Positions 1 to 6,221 of a stretch of 12,858 nt of DNA are shown here, in pieces. The stretch's first letter is position 1. Every line of letters begins with the position of its first letter. Made by a program: the position numbers and the translations under genes. The notes under the pieces are model-generated. The model saw only the letters and a list, made by a program, of their open reading frames with translations. It did not search any database and was not told the DNA's origin. Source of the stretch: Candidatus Sediminicultor tertius (GTDB lineage Bacteria > Atribacterota > Phoenicimicrobiia > Phoenicimicrobiales > Phoenicimicrobiaceae); the NCBI GenBank assembly GCA_003527405.1, contig DPXH01000061.1, positions 497 through 13,354 on the forward strand, in the 5' to 3' direction.

Positions 1-521
1 TTGATGCCGATAAACTTGGTCATAGTGTAATTTTACCTCACAAGCCTGCCTGGGAGAAAATTGTTAAAATATTCGGAAAAGATATTTTACAAAATGACCT
101 GACTATTGATAGAGAAAAATTGGGCAAAATAGTTTTTGCAAATCAGCCTCTCCTGAAGAAATTAAATGAAATTACTCATCCTGAAATAACCAAGATAATT
201 AAAAAAGAGATAGATTCAGTAAAAAATAAAACATATAACCAGAAAAAAATATTAATTATAGATGCTGCCTTAATCTATGAAGCGAAGATAGATAGATTAA
301 TAGATAAGATAATAGTTGTATATATAGATGAAGATGAGCAGATAAAGAGATTAATAAAAAGGAATAATTTATCCAAAGATGAAGCCCTGCAGAGGATAAA
401 ATCCCAAATGCCCATGAAAGAAAAAGTTAAAATGGCTGACTATGTGATAGATAATAGTAGTTCATTGGACAAAACGAAGAAACAAGTTGAAAAGATATGG
501 AAGAGTCTCATATCTCGCTAA
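1..521 (+). CDS. coaE: Dephospho-CoA kinase, 3' part (5' end outside window)
   Basis: CoaE catalyses the last step of coenzyme A synthesis, ATP-dependent phosphorylation of dephospho-CoA at the 3'-hydroxyl, in the cytoplasm. The open frame runs from the window edge (first full codon at 3) to TAA at 519-521, giving 172 visible residues. It begins with the DADKLGH segment that follows the P-loop in this family. It continues with the family-typical THPEI segment, a lid rich in basic residues (IKRLIKRNN, then EALQRIKSQ) and the C-terminal ADYVIDNSSS block. The family is about 200 residues long, so roughly 30 residues including the Walker A motif lie upstream of the window. A TTG at 120 is only an internal codon, because the homology continues upstream of it. 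The last codons (CTC ATA TCT CGC TAA) resemble the 7-bp CTCGTAT repeat found later in the window. Identification is firm. Confidence 0.95.
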   Translation, partial: DADKLGHSVILPHKPAWEKIVKIFGKDILQNDLTIDREKLGKIVFANQPLLKKLNEITHPEITKIIKKEIDSVKNKTYNQKKILIIDAALIYEAKIDRLIDKIIVVYIDEDEQIKRLIKRNNLSKDEALQRIKSQMPMKEKVKMADYVIDNSSSLDKTKKQVEKIWKSLISR

Positions 522-528
522 GAAACAG

Positions 529-565
529 TTAGTTGGTTAATTAGTTACCTGGTTAATTGGTTAGG
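529..565. repeat. Degenerate 8-bp tandem array, consensus ATTGGTTA
   Basis: Read in 8-mers from 529: TTAGTTGG, TTAATTAG, TTACCTGG, TTAATTGG, then TTAGG. The period is exactly 8 with no indels, about 4.6 copies, starting seven bases after the coaE stop. Rotated, the unit is ATTGGTTA, the same family as the array at 849-888. Confidence 0.75.
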
Positions 566-594
566 AAAAAGAATTCAGAAGACAGAATAAAATA

Positions 595-757
595 GTAGGG
601 GCAGACCTTATGTCAGCCCATAATATGTAATATGGTGTAGGGGCACGATGCATCGTGCCCAAGGCAAAAAAAGACAATAAAACAGGAAGGGCACAATTCA
701 TTATGCCAACTAAAAAAGTTATAAAAATAATTCGGGTCGAATAAATTCGACCCCTAC
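595..757. repeat. Cluster of four hairpin units with GTAGGGG/CCCCTAC ends
   Basis: The element opens with GTAGGGG (595-601) and closes with its inverse complement CCCCTAC (751-757). Inside are four short inverted repeats. Unit 1, about 599-620, has GGGC-GAC pairing with GTC-GCCC. Unit 2 is a perfect 20-bp palindrome at 641-660, preceded by another GTAGGGG (637-643). Unit 3, near 690-705, pairs GGCACAAT with ATTATGCC with one mismatch. Unit 4 has perfect 9-bp arms, GGGTCGAAT (734-742) and ATTCGACCC (745-753). No coding capacity is evident. It looks like a composite of a dispersed hairpin family or MITE-like element; copy number elsewhere in the genome is unknown. Confidence 0.75.
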
Positions 758-848
758 AATAGATTTGCGGAAATAGCATAAAATACAATAAACTATAAAA
801 AGTAGACCATTAATCGAAAACTCGCATCCAATATTAACGACTAAATCA

Positions 849-888
849 ATTGGTGAATCGGTAAATTGGAGAATTGGTGGATTGGTAG
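849..888. repeat. 8-bp tandem array, five units of ATTGGTRA type
   Basis: In perfect 8-bp phase the units are ATTGGTGA, ATCGGTAA, ATTGGAGA, ATTGGTGG and ATTGGTAG. The period is exact although the units vary. This is the same family as the 529-565 array, with the consensus differing mainly at position 7. Confidence 0.8.
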
Positions 889-948
889 TTTTGAATTTTA
901 AATTATGGTTTTTTGCTCTTAACTTTTCGTTTTTATTTTAATGAAGGG

Positions 949-995
949 ATTGCCACGGGTGGCACTCAATATTACTTGAGTACCACCCTCGCAAT
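949..995. repeat. Interrupted hairpin bounded by ATTGC/GCAAT
   Basis: Three nested pairing blocks form one long hairpin: ATTGC (949-953) with GCAAT (991-995), GGGTGG (957-962) with CCACCC (983-988), and ACTCAA (964-969) with TTGAGT (976-981). The loop is TATTAC. There is a one-base mismatch at 963/982 and a small internal loop near the base. No T-run follows, so an intrinsic terminator is unlikely. From memory, GATTGCCACG...CGCAATGAC elements recur as intergenic repeats in several uncultivated bacterial lineages; I could not verify this here. Confidence 0.7.
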
Positions 996-1033
996 GACAA
1001 TTGAAACAGATTATTTTTTATTTCTCTAACGCG

Positions 1034-1061
1034 ATACGCAATACGAAATACGCAATACGAA
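1034..1061. repeat. 7-bp tandem array, four units ATACGMA
   Basis: Four gapless 7-mers alternate as ATACGCA, ATACGAA, ATACGCA, ATACGAA, so a 14-bp dimer is repeated twice exactly. The array abuts the Shine-Dalgarno sequence of ade. The reverse complement of the array at 12574-12608 is ATACGAG-type, the same family in the opposite orientation. Confidence 0.8.
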
Positions 1062-1077
1062 AAAAGGGGTGATTACT

Positions 1078-2790
1078 ATGAGTCTTGCTGAAATCATTAA
1101 AGTTGCTCGAGGAGAGGAAAAAGCAGATCTATTATTAAAAAACGGGAAGATAATAAATGTTTTTTCCGGAGAAACATATACTTCCGATGTTGCAATTTAT
1201 AAGGATACAATTGTAGGATTAGGGGAAGGATATAGTGCTGTTAAGGAAATAGATATCTCCGGTTGTTACTTGTCTCCCGGATTTATGGATGGACATATTC
1301 ACTTAGAGAGCTCTATGGTAAAAATTTCAGAATTTGCCAAGACTGTAGTACCAATGGGGACAACTTCAGTAATCATTGATCCTCACGAAATTGCCAATGT
1401 ATTGGGCTTAGAAGGTATCAGATATATGTTGGAATCCAGTAAATATAACCCCTTAAATATATTTATGATGCTACCTTCTTGTGTTCCTGCTTCATCTTTA
1501 GGAACTTCCGGAGCAAACCTTAGCGTAAATGATTTATTTCCTCTTTTAGACGAAAAATGGGTTTTAGGGTTGGGAGAGATGATGAATTTTCCGGGAGTTT
1601 TAAACCAAATTCCTGAGGTTCTAGATAAAATAGTAGTATCTTCAAAAAAATGCATTGACGGGCATGCTCCTAATTTGTCCGGTAAGGATCTTTGTGCTTA
1701 TGTTTCTGCTCAAATAAGGTCTGATCACGAGTGTACTACAGTAGAAGAGGCTAAAGAAAAATTGAGATTAGGTATGTATATTATGTTGAGAGAAGGATCA
1801 GTTACTCGAAATTTAATCGATCTTTTACCACTTATAAATACTGATAATTCCCGGAGATGTTTCTTTTGTTGTGACGATCGTCACCCTAAAGATTTAATTG
1901 AAGAGGGGCATATTAATTATATTATAAAAACTTCTATAAAAAAAGGGATAGACCCCGTTACTGCTATTAGGATGGCCACCCTGAATACTGCAGAATATTT
2001 TAGACTGAGAAACTTAGGTGCAATTGCTCCTGGCTATGTAGCTGATTTGGTTGTTTTTGATAATTTCAGAGATTTTAACATCCTTAAAGTTTTTAATAAT
2101 GGTAAATTAGTTGCTGAAAGTGGAGAGTTATTAGAGCTAAGTCCTAAACCATTGGAAGTACCTATTAGAGGGTCAATTAATATTAAGTGGCTTTATCCCG
2201 AAGATTTTAGTATCCCAGTAAAAGGTAATAAATGTAGAGTGATAAAAATTACTCCAGGTCAAATTATCACTGAAGAAAATATTGAGATTCCTAAAATCGA
2301 AGATGGCTTTGTAGTTTCTGATACTAAGCGTGACATTTTAAAAATTGCCGTAGTAGAGAGACATCATGCTTCAGAAAAAGTAAGTATAGGTTTAGTTAAA
2401 GGTATTGGCCTGAAAAAAGGCGCATTGGGTTCGTCTGTAGCCCATGATTCCCATAATATTATAATCGTAGGTACTAACGATAAAGATATGTTAAATGTCG
2501 GAGCAGCTATTTCTAAGATGGGAGGTGGGTTGGCAATATCCGTGGATGAAAAAATAATAGATTCATTACCTTTGCCTATTGCTGGTTTGATGTCAGATAG
2601 GACTTTGTTAGAAGTGAAAGAAAATTTGGACTCCATCTATAAAACTGCCAAAAATTTAGGAGTTACAGTAGACAATCCTTTTATGAGTATTGCTTTCCTA
2701 TCTTTAGAAGTGGCTCCCCATCTTAAAATAACCAATAAAGGCTTAGTAGATGTTAACAATTCAAAAATCGTAGATTTATTTTTAGAATAG
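1078..2790 (+). CDS. ade: Adenine deaminase (570 aa)
   Basis: This amidohydrolase-superfamily enzyme deaminates adenine to hypoxanthine and ammonia in purine salvage. It is cytoplasmic and metal-dependent. The length matches the AdeC/Ade family, about 570-600 residues. Visible motifs include the metal-binding HxH in GFMDGHIHLES near residue 70, IIDPHEIANVLG near residue 105, DGHAPNLSG near residue 198, SDHECTTVEEA near residue 215 and the CCDDRHP aspartate motif near residue 268. The C-terminal half carries the Ade-specific block with VERHHASE and SSVAHDSHNI. I chose ATG at 1078 because AAAAAGGGG (1061-1069) sits seven to eight bases upstream. The alternative in-frame GTG at 1069 would overlap that ribosome binding site and add only three residues. 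No purine neighbours or riboswitch are visible. Identification is firm; regulation is unknown. Confidence 0.95.
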   Translation: MSLAEIIKVARGEEKADLLLKNGKIINVFSGETYTSDVAIYKDTIVGLGEGYSAVKEIDISGCYLSPGFMDGHIHLESSMVKISEFAKTVVPMGTTSVIIDPHEIANVLGLEGIRYMLESSKYNPLNIFMMLPSCVPASSLGTSGANLSVNDLFPLLDEKWVLGLGEMMNFPGVLNQIPEVLDKIVVSSKKCIDGHAPNLSGKDLCAYVSAQIRSDHECTTVEEAKEKLRLGMYIMLREGSVTRNLIDLLPLINTDNSRRCFFCCDDRHPKDLIEEGHINYIIKTSIKKGIDPVTAIRMATLNTAEYFRLRNLGAIAPGYVADLVVFDNFRDFNILKVFNNGKLVAESGELLELSPKPLEVPIRGSINIKWLYPEDFSIPVKGNKCRVIKITPGQIITEENIEIPKIEDGFVVSDTKRDILKIAVVERHHASEKVSIGLVKGIGLKKGALGSSVAHDSHNIIIVGTNDKDMLNVGAAISKMGGGLAISVDEKIIDSLPLPIAGLMSDRTLLEVKENLDSIYKTAKNLGVTVDNPFMSIAFLSLEVAPHLKITNKGLVDVNNSKIVDLFLE

Positions 2791-2911
2791 TTAATAATTA
2801 GAAAGATTTTGAATAATATTTGCTTTTAAAGGACAGTTAAGAACAGCACGCTTATAAAAATTAAACTATCAGGATATAATATTAATATAGATTGCACTGA
2901 ATATTACCTAA

Positions 2912-2925
2912 TATAATTCTATAAT
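2912..2925 (+). promoter_or_regulatory. Possible -10 elements for the regulator gene
   Basis: Two exact TATAAT hexamers lie at 2912-2917 and 2920-2925, 34 to 47 bases upstream of the regulator start. Neither has a convincing -35 at 16-18 bp. The best upstream match, TTGCAC (2892-2897), is 14 bp from the first and 22 bp from the second. In DNA this A/T-rich the hexamers alone are weak evidence. Confidence 0.25.
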
Positions 2926-2958
2926 AAATAATACTTCAAGATTATTGGGGGGATAGAA

Positions 2959-3759
2959 ATGGAATTTTTCGTTTTCCAGGATGAAGTTGTTGAAGCATGG
3001 CAGAGATGTATTAAAAGTGGTTTAAATCCTACAACCGATAAACCTCAGCATTTTTTAAGTGGACGAAGGTTGGAAGAAAAATTAAATAAATATAATGAAC
3101 TTATAAAGGTATTTAGAGATTGTATCGACGATATTATTAACTTGATAACCGGAGATCATTTCTTTTTATTAACAGATAAAGATCTGATTTTATTATCGAT
3201 GGCTGGGGACAATTCTTTAACAAAGAGACTTATTAATAATGGTATCAAACCAGGTATTTCTCTTCAGGAGAACAGTTGTGGCATTAATGCCCTATGTTTA
3301 GCTTACCAGTTAAAGCAGTCAGTATACCTTACCCCAGAACAACACTTTTGCAAATTTTTTCGGAAATGGTATTGTGCCGCAATACCATTGAAAATTTTTA
3401 ATAATACAATTGGATATCTGGATGTTTCTACTATTGCCTATAATATGCAAAAAGAACAGTTAGCGATTGTTAAGTTACTATCTGATAAGATATTAAATGA
3501 AATGAAATTTTCCCAATTTAGTAAATATGAAGATATATTAAGTAAACAAGAGAAAGAAATATTAGTTTTATTGGCTACTGGAAAGACGGAAGACGAAATA
3601 GCTAATAGACTGTTCTGTACCAAAGAAACGATAAAATATCATAAGCATCAGATCTTTACTAAAATGGATGTAAAAAATACCTCTGCTGCTATTGCAAAAC
3701 TCTCGGGGTTTAGTGTAATTTGCAGTGAAGATAATAATAAAGAAAATGATTTAATTTAA
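2959..3759 (+). CDS. GAF-LuxR transcriptional regulator (266 aa)
   Basis: This is a predicted DNA-binding regulator, probably of the adjacent peptide locus. Residues about 8-160 match the N-terminal sensory region of AcoR/NifA-like activators: AWQRCIKSGLNP, then FFLLTDKDLILLSMAGD, then NSCGINALC, then EQHF (127-130), WYCAAIPL (137-144) and GYLDVS (152-157). Instead of the AAA+ sigma-54 domain those activators carry, residues about 194-250 form a LuxR/GerE-type helix-turn-helix: LSKQEKEILVLLATGKTEDE, then CTKETIKYHKHQIFTKM. It therefore probably acts with ordinary sigma-70 polymerase. A run of six Gs (2947-2952) lies six bases before the ATG and serves as ribosome binding site. The ligand is unknown. 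Cysteines at 107, 113, 131 and 139 in the sensor could be functional. Domain assignment is confident; the target is inferred from adjacency and the operator-like sites downstream. Confidence 0.85.
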   Translation: MEFFVFQDEVVEAWQRCIKSGLNPTTDKPQHFLSGRRLEEKLNKYNELIKVFRDCIDDIINLITGDHFFLLTDKDLILLSMAGDNSLTKRLINNGIKPGISLQENSCGINALCLAYQLKQSVYLTPEQHFCKFFRKWYCAAIPLKIFNNTIGYLDVSTIAYNMQKEQLAIVKLLSDKILNEMKFSQFSKYEDILSKQEKEILVLLATGKTEDEIANRLFCTKETIKYHKHQIFTKMDVKNTSAAIAKLSGFSVICSEDNNKENDLI

Positions 3760-3792
3760 TCAACTAAAATATAAAAATTAAATAAATTAATG

Positions 3793-3826
3793 CTAAAAAT
3801 CCTATACTATAGTATAGGATTTTTAG
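3793..3826. promoter_or_regulatory. 34-bp perfect palindrome, operator or bidirectional terminator
   Basis: The two 17-base arms are exactly complementary, centred between 3809 and 3810. The core is CTATACTATAGTATAG, flanked by A5/T5 runs. It lies 34 bp past the regulator stop. The core recurs 40 bp downstream (3842-3857) with two mismatches, which argues for a protein-binding site. The A/T flanks also allow a weak bidirectional terminator, and both roles are possible. A dimeric LuxR-type protein is the obvious candidate ligand. Confidence 0.65.
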
Positions 3827-3841
3827 TTAATGCAGAAAAAT

Positions 3842-3857
3842 TTATACTTTAGTATAG
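3842..3857 (+). promoter_or_regulatory. Second operator-like site abutting the -35
   Basis: TTATACTTTAGTATAG matches the core of the 34-bp palindrome at 14 of 16 positions and keeps its dyad. Its centre (3849/3850) is about 43 bp upstream of the predicted transcription start, the usual position for a class II activator that contacts polymerase. A half-match, TATACTATA, recurs at 3886-3894 around the start site. Confidence 0.55.
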
Positions 3858-3886
3858 TGACAGGGGTTAAAGAGTTTTTATATAAT
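3857..3886 (+). promoter_or_regulatory. Predicted sigma-70 promoter of the peptide operon
   Basis: The -35 GTGACA (3857-3862, five of six consensus bases) and -10 TATAAT (3881-3886, perfect) are separated by 18 bp. The predicted start is near 3893, giving a leader of about 28 nt before the precursor ATG. This is the best promoter match I found in the window and it sits directly upstream of the precursor gene. Confidence 0.65.
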
Positions 3887-3920
3887 ATACTATACCCTAA
3901 AATAAAAGGGGGTGAATTTG

Positions 3921-4043
3921 ATGAATAAACCTACCTATAAAGGGAAAAAAATTGCTGCATGTATTGGTTGTGCTGTTTTTGGTTTGAACCCAGCTTTGAT
4001 TAGTTTTCCATGTGCCATTTGGTTTATAGCTGCTCCTATTTAA
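3921..4043 (+). CDS. Putative RiPP precursor peptide (40 aa)
   Basis: This small gene encodes the likely substrate of the radical SAM enzyme that follows. The peptide starts MNKPTYKGKK, a polar lysine-rich stretch with four lysines that would serve as leader. About 30 residues without a single charge follow: IAACIGCAVFGLNP, then ALISFPCAIWFIAAPI. Cysteines are at 14, 17 and 31; the CxxC pair recalls the first two cysteines of subtilosin A (CATC), whose three cysteines are thioether-linked to alpha carbons. A strong ribosome binding site (AGGGGGTG, 3907-3914) precedes the ATG by about six bases, and a good promoter lies upstream. I do not recognise the peptide itself and assign no known family. 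An alternative is a short membrane peptide unrelated to modification, but its position, size and cysteines favour a precursor. The leader/core boundary is a guess. Confidence 0.75.
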   Translation: MNKPTYKGKKIAACIGCAVFGLNPALISFPCAIWFIAAPI

Positions 4044-4055
4044 TTACATTACGGG

Positions 4056-4086
4056 GGTTAGGGGCTATAATAAATAGCCCCTAACC
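4056..4086 (+). terminator. 13-bp stem-loop between precursor and maturase genes
   Basis: Bases 4056-4068 pair perfectly with 4074-4086 around a five-base loop, with GGGGC/GCCCC in the stem. Only TTT follows, so termination should be partial at most. Such hairpins after RiPP precursor genes often raise the level of the short precursor mRNA over the enzyme genes, by attenuation or 3'-end protection. The stem ends five bases before the GGAGGT ribosome binding site (4092-4097) of the next gene, so it could also influence its translation. Confidence 0.65.
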
Positions 4087-4105
4087 AATTTGGAGGTTAT
4101 TAATC

Positions 4106-5401
4106 ATGAATCCTTTATTTGTAGATCCTTATGTTTTGATAAAACAGTATGGAGATTCTGTAATATATAAATGGAATGAAGCTTCCATGGAATATGATTT
4201 GGTGAATAAAACTGGGGCTGAAATATTAGAATTATGTGATGGTAGTAAAAATGTTACTCAAATAAGTAATGAAATGGTTTCTCGTTATTCTGAAGAATAT
4301 AATAGGACGGAAAAACTAGTCAAGGAATTTTTATGTGACAGTATTTATCAAGGATATGTAGTTGTGAACAAACAGTTACCTAATTCGTTAAAAAGTGGAA
4401 AAATATATGGAAATTTTGATTGTGTGACCCCAATGGCTGCAAGTATAGAATTAACTAGAAAATGCCCACTAAGATGTAAACATTGCTATAACTCTGCAGG
4501 TTATAGTATGAAAAAGGAAATGGACTTTGAAGAAGTTCTGATCATCCTGAAGAAACTTCAAAAAATGGGGATTAATAAACTTTTTATTACTGGGGGAGAA
4601 CCAACGGCAAGATCAGATTTTATTAATATATTAGATGAAATTTCTAAAAGATTCTTCGTTACGGTTGTGGGAACTAGTGGATATCTGTTTACAGCAGAAT
4701 TTGTTGAAAAGTTTAAGGATTATAAAAATATTGCATGGCAAATTAGTATTGATGGACAGCCAAGGACTCATAATTTAATTCGTGGTCGAAAAGATTCTTT
4801 TGAGCGTGCAGATTTTGCAATAAAATCTTTAAGAAAATATAAATTACCCTTAGTAATTTCTTTTACATTGAATCCATTAAATAGAAATGAACTGGAATCT
4901 GTAATTAAATATGGTAAAAAGAGAGGTGTAGTACAAGTTCTTATTGGGCGTACAATGGAATTAGGAAGAGCTAAAAATAAAGAGTGGGCGTATAGTTTTA
5001 GCGAATTTAAAGAAATAGAAAGAGATATTAATAAATTTAAAAGCTTATATGAAACAAAAAATTTTTTTATTGGGAAGAATGAAGAAGGCGTTCTTATTGA
5101 TAAAGTAAAAGAACAAGGTAACTGTGGTGCAGGGTATATTAGTATAAATATATTACCTAATGGTGATGTTACTCCATGTACTGTTTTTAATTATGTTATA
5201 GGCAATCTGGTTCAAGATGAAATTGAAGATATTTTTGCTTCTAAAAAGACATTTGTTTTTAAAAATTTAAAATCTCCAACCAAAAGCCTTTGTGGTGATT
5301 GCGAACTGTATTATACTTGTGCTAATTGTCACGGAATGGCTTATCAAGCAGGGAAAGAAAATTGTATTTGGAAAAGGAATTTTAAAAAGTTGCTTTGTTA
5401 A
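4106..5401 (+). CDS. Radical SAM/SPASM peptide maturase with PqqD-like domain (431 aa)
   Basis: This is a predicted RiPP-modifying enzyme, probably forming sulfur-to-alpha-carbon or other C-centred bonds in the adjacent peptide. Residues about 1-90 resemble a PqqD-like peptide-recognition element (KWNEASMEYDLVNKTGAEIL, then DGSKNVTQI). The radical SAM core begins near residue 110, with cluster cysteines 120, 124 and 127 in KCPLRCKHCY and the SAM-binding GGEP at 163-166. The C-terminus is a SPASM domain. C340 and C358 (GDVTPC, the GX4C signature) are followed by C396, C399, C405, C408 and C420, enough for two auxiliary iron-sulfur clusters. The length and the three-part architecture match AlbA of subtilosin synthesis (about 448 residues). 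The start is set by GGAGGT eight bases upstream. The precise chemistry (sactionine, epimerisation or C-C crosslink) cannot be read from the sequence. Family assignment is firm; the substrate is inferred from adjacency. Confidence 0.9.
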   Translation: MNPLFVDPYVLIKQYGDSVIYKWNEASMEYDLVNKTGAEILELCDGSKNVTQISNEMVSRYSEEYNRTEKLVKEFLCDSIYQGYVVVNKQLPNSLKSGKIYGNFDCVTPMAASIELTRKCPLRCKHCYNSAGYSMKKEMDFEEVLIILKKLQKMGINKLFITGGEPTARSDFINILDEISKRFFVTVVGTSGYLFTAEFVEKFKDYKNIAWQISIDGQPRTHNLIRGRKDSFERADFAIKSLRKYKLPLVISFTLNPLNRNELESVIKYGKKRGVVQVLIGRTMELGRAKNKEWAYSFSEFKEIERDINKFKSLYETKNFFIGKNEEGVLIDKVKEQGNCGAGYISINILPNGDVTPCTVFNYVIGNLVQDEIEDIFASKKTFVFKNLKSPTKSLCGDCELYYTCANCHGMAYQAGKENCIWKRNFKKLLC

Positions 5402-5468
5402 ACAATTAAGGTGTAAAATAAAATTTGAGGACCTTACATATCCTAAAAATATTATTAGAGAAGTAAAA

Positions 5469-6209
5469 GTGAAGAAAAATATTTTAGAAGTTAATAATTT
5501 AACTAAAAAATACAATTCAAAAAAAGTATTGAATGAAATTTCTTTTAAGGTTAAATCTGGTGAAATTGTTGGTTTGATTGGACCAAATGGAGCCGGGAAA
5601 ACTACAACAATGCAGAGTATATTAGGACTTATTGAAAAAAACCAGGGTGAGATTTATTATAATGGTCAAATCTTAAAAAAACAAAAAGAGATTGTTCCCC
5701 ATATTTCCTACATTCCAGAGCAACCAATCTATTATGAAGATCTTACCTTAGAAGAACATCTTCAATTTGTTGCTATGTTATTTAAACTTCCTAAAAATGA
5801 ATATCAAAAAAGGAAAGAATTTTTAATTGAGTACTTAAATTTAGAAGAGCATTTAAAGAAATTTCCAGATAAATTATCCAAAGGAACCAAGCAGAAATTT
5901 ATGATTAGTTGTGCTTTTATTAGGGATTTTGACTTGCTAATTGCTGATGAACCGTTTTTCGGTTTAGACCCGGGTTCTATCAAGAAATTAAAAGACCTTT
6001 TCCTAAAATATAAAGATAAAGGTAAAAGCATTTTTGTTTCCACTCATCTTCTGGACTTAGCCCAAACTTTTTGTGATAAATATATTTTTTTGAATCAGGG
6101 TGAAATAATAGCCAGCGGAAGTCAGCAAGAGATGAATGAAAGAATTGATTTTGTTCAAGACAAAGATCTTTCTTTAGAAGAGATATTCCTCAAGTTTATC
6201 GAAGGTTAA
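5469..6209 (+). CDS. ABC transporter ATP-binding protein (246 aa)
   Basis: This ATPase subunit is predicted to power export of, or immunity to, the modified peptide. From the chosen start, Walker A is GPNGAGKT (38-45), the Q-loop glutamine is residue 85 in YIPEQP, the signature is the variant LSKGTKQK (136-143), Walker B is LLIADEP (156-162), the D-loop is GLDP and the switch histidine is in STH (193). I chose GTG at 5469 because it gives the usual family start (xxILEVNNLTKKY) and normal length, close to AlbC at about 240 residues. Its ribosome binding site (AGAGAAG) is weak. The frame remains open back to an ATG at 5292 inside the maturase gene, but those extra 59 residues are not ABC-like. 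A 67-bp gap separates it from the maturase stop; the membrane gene follows 12 bp later. Variant signatures of this type are common in ABC-2-like exporters. Confidence 0.9.
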   Translation: MKKNILEVNNLTKKYNSKKVLNEISFKVKSGEIVGLIGPNGAGKTTTMQSILGLIEKNQGEIYYNGQILKKQKEIVPHISYIPEQPIYYEDLTLEEHLQFVAMLFKLPKNEYQKRKEFLIEYLNLEEHLKKFPDKLSKGTKQKFMISCAFIRDFDLLIADEPFFGLDPGSIKKLKDLFLKYKDKGKSIFVSTHLLDLAQTFCDKYIFLNQGEIIASGSQQEMNERIDFVQDKDLSLEEIFLKFIEG

Positions 6210-6221
6210 AGGAGGTAATTT

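Larger units (their letters stand above)
522..1077. other. 556-bp spacer made largely of repeat elements
   Basis: No credible gene lies here; the minus-strand open frame across 561-788 simply reads through hairpin repeats. The spacer holds five separate repeat structures, listed individually: an 8-bp array, a cluster of hairpins with GTAGGGG/CCCCTAC ends, a second 8-bp array, an ATTGC-bounded hairpin and a 7-bp array that ends at the ade ribosome binding site. The stretches between them (about 758-848 and 889-948) are plain A/T-rich DNA in which I see nothing. No clear promoter for ade could be assigned. Confidence 0.7.

Noticed and set aside
641..660. Perfect 20-bp palindrome as an intrinsic terminator for coaE
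   Set aside because: No T-run follows on either strand and it belongs to a series of similar hairpin units.
561..788. 75-codon open frame on the minus strand
   Set aside because: It reads straight through the hairpin repeat cluster, has no ribosome binding site I recognise and no resemblance to a protein family.
529..1061. CRISPR array
   Set aside because: Units are 7-8 bp, contiguous and without spacers; no cas genes are present.
5292..5468. N-terminal extension of the ABC ATPase starting at ATG 5292 inside the maturase gene
   Set aside because: The 59 extra residues are not ABC-like, overlap 110 bp of the well-conserved SPASM end in another frame, and the family-typical start is at GTG 5469.
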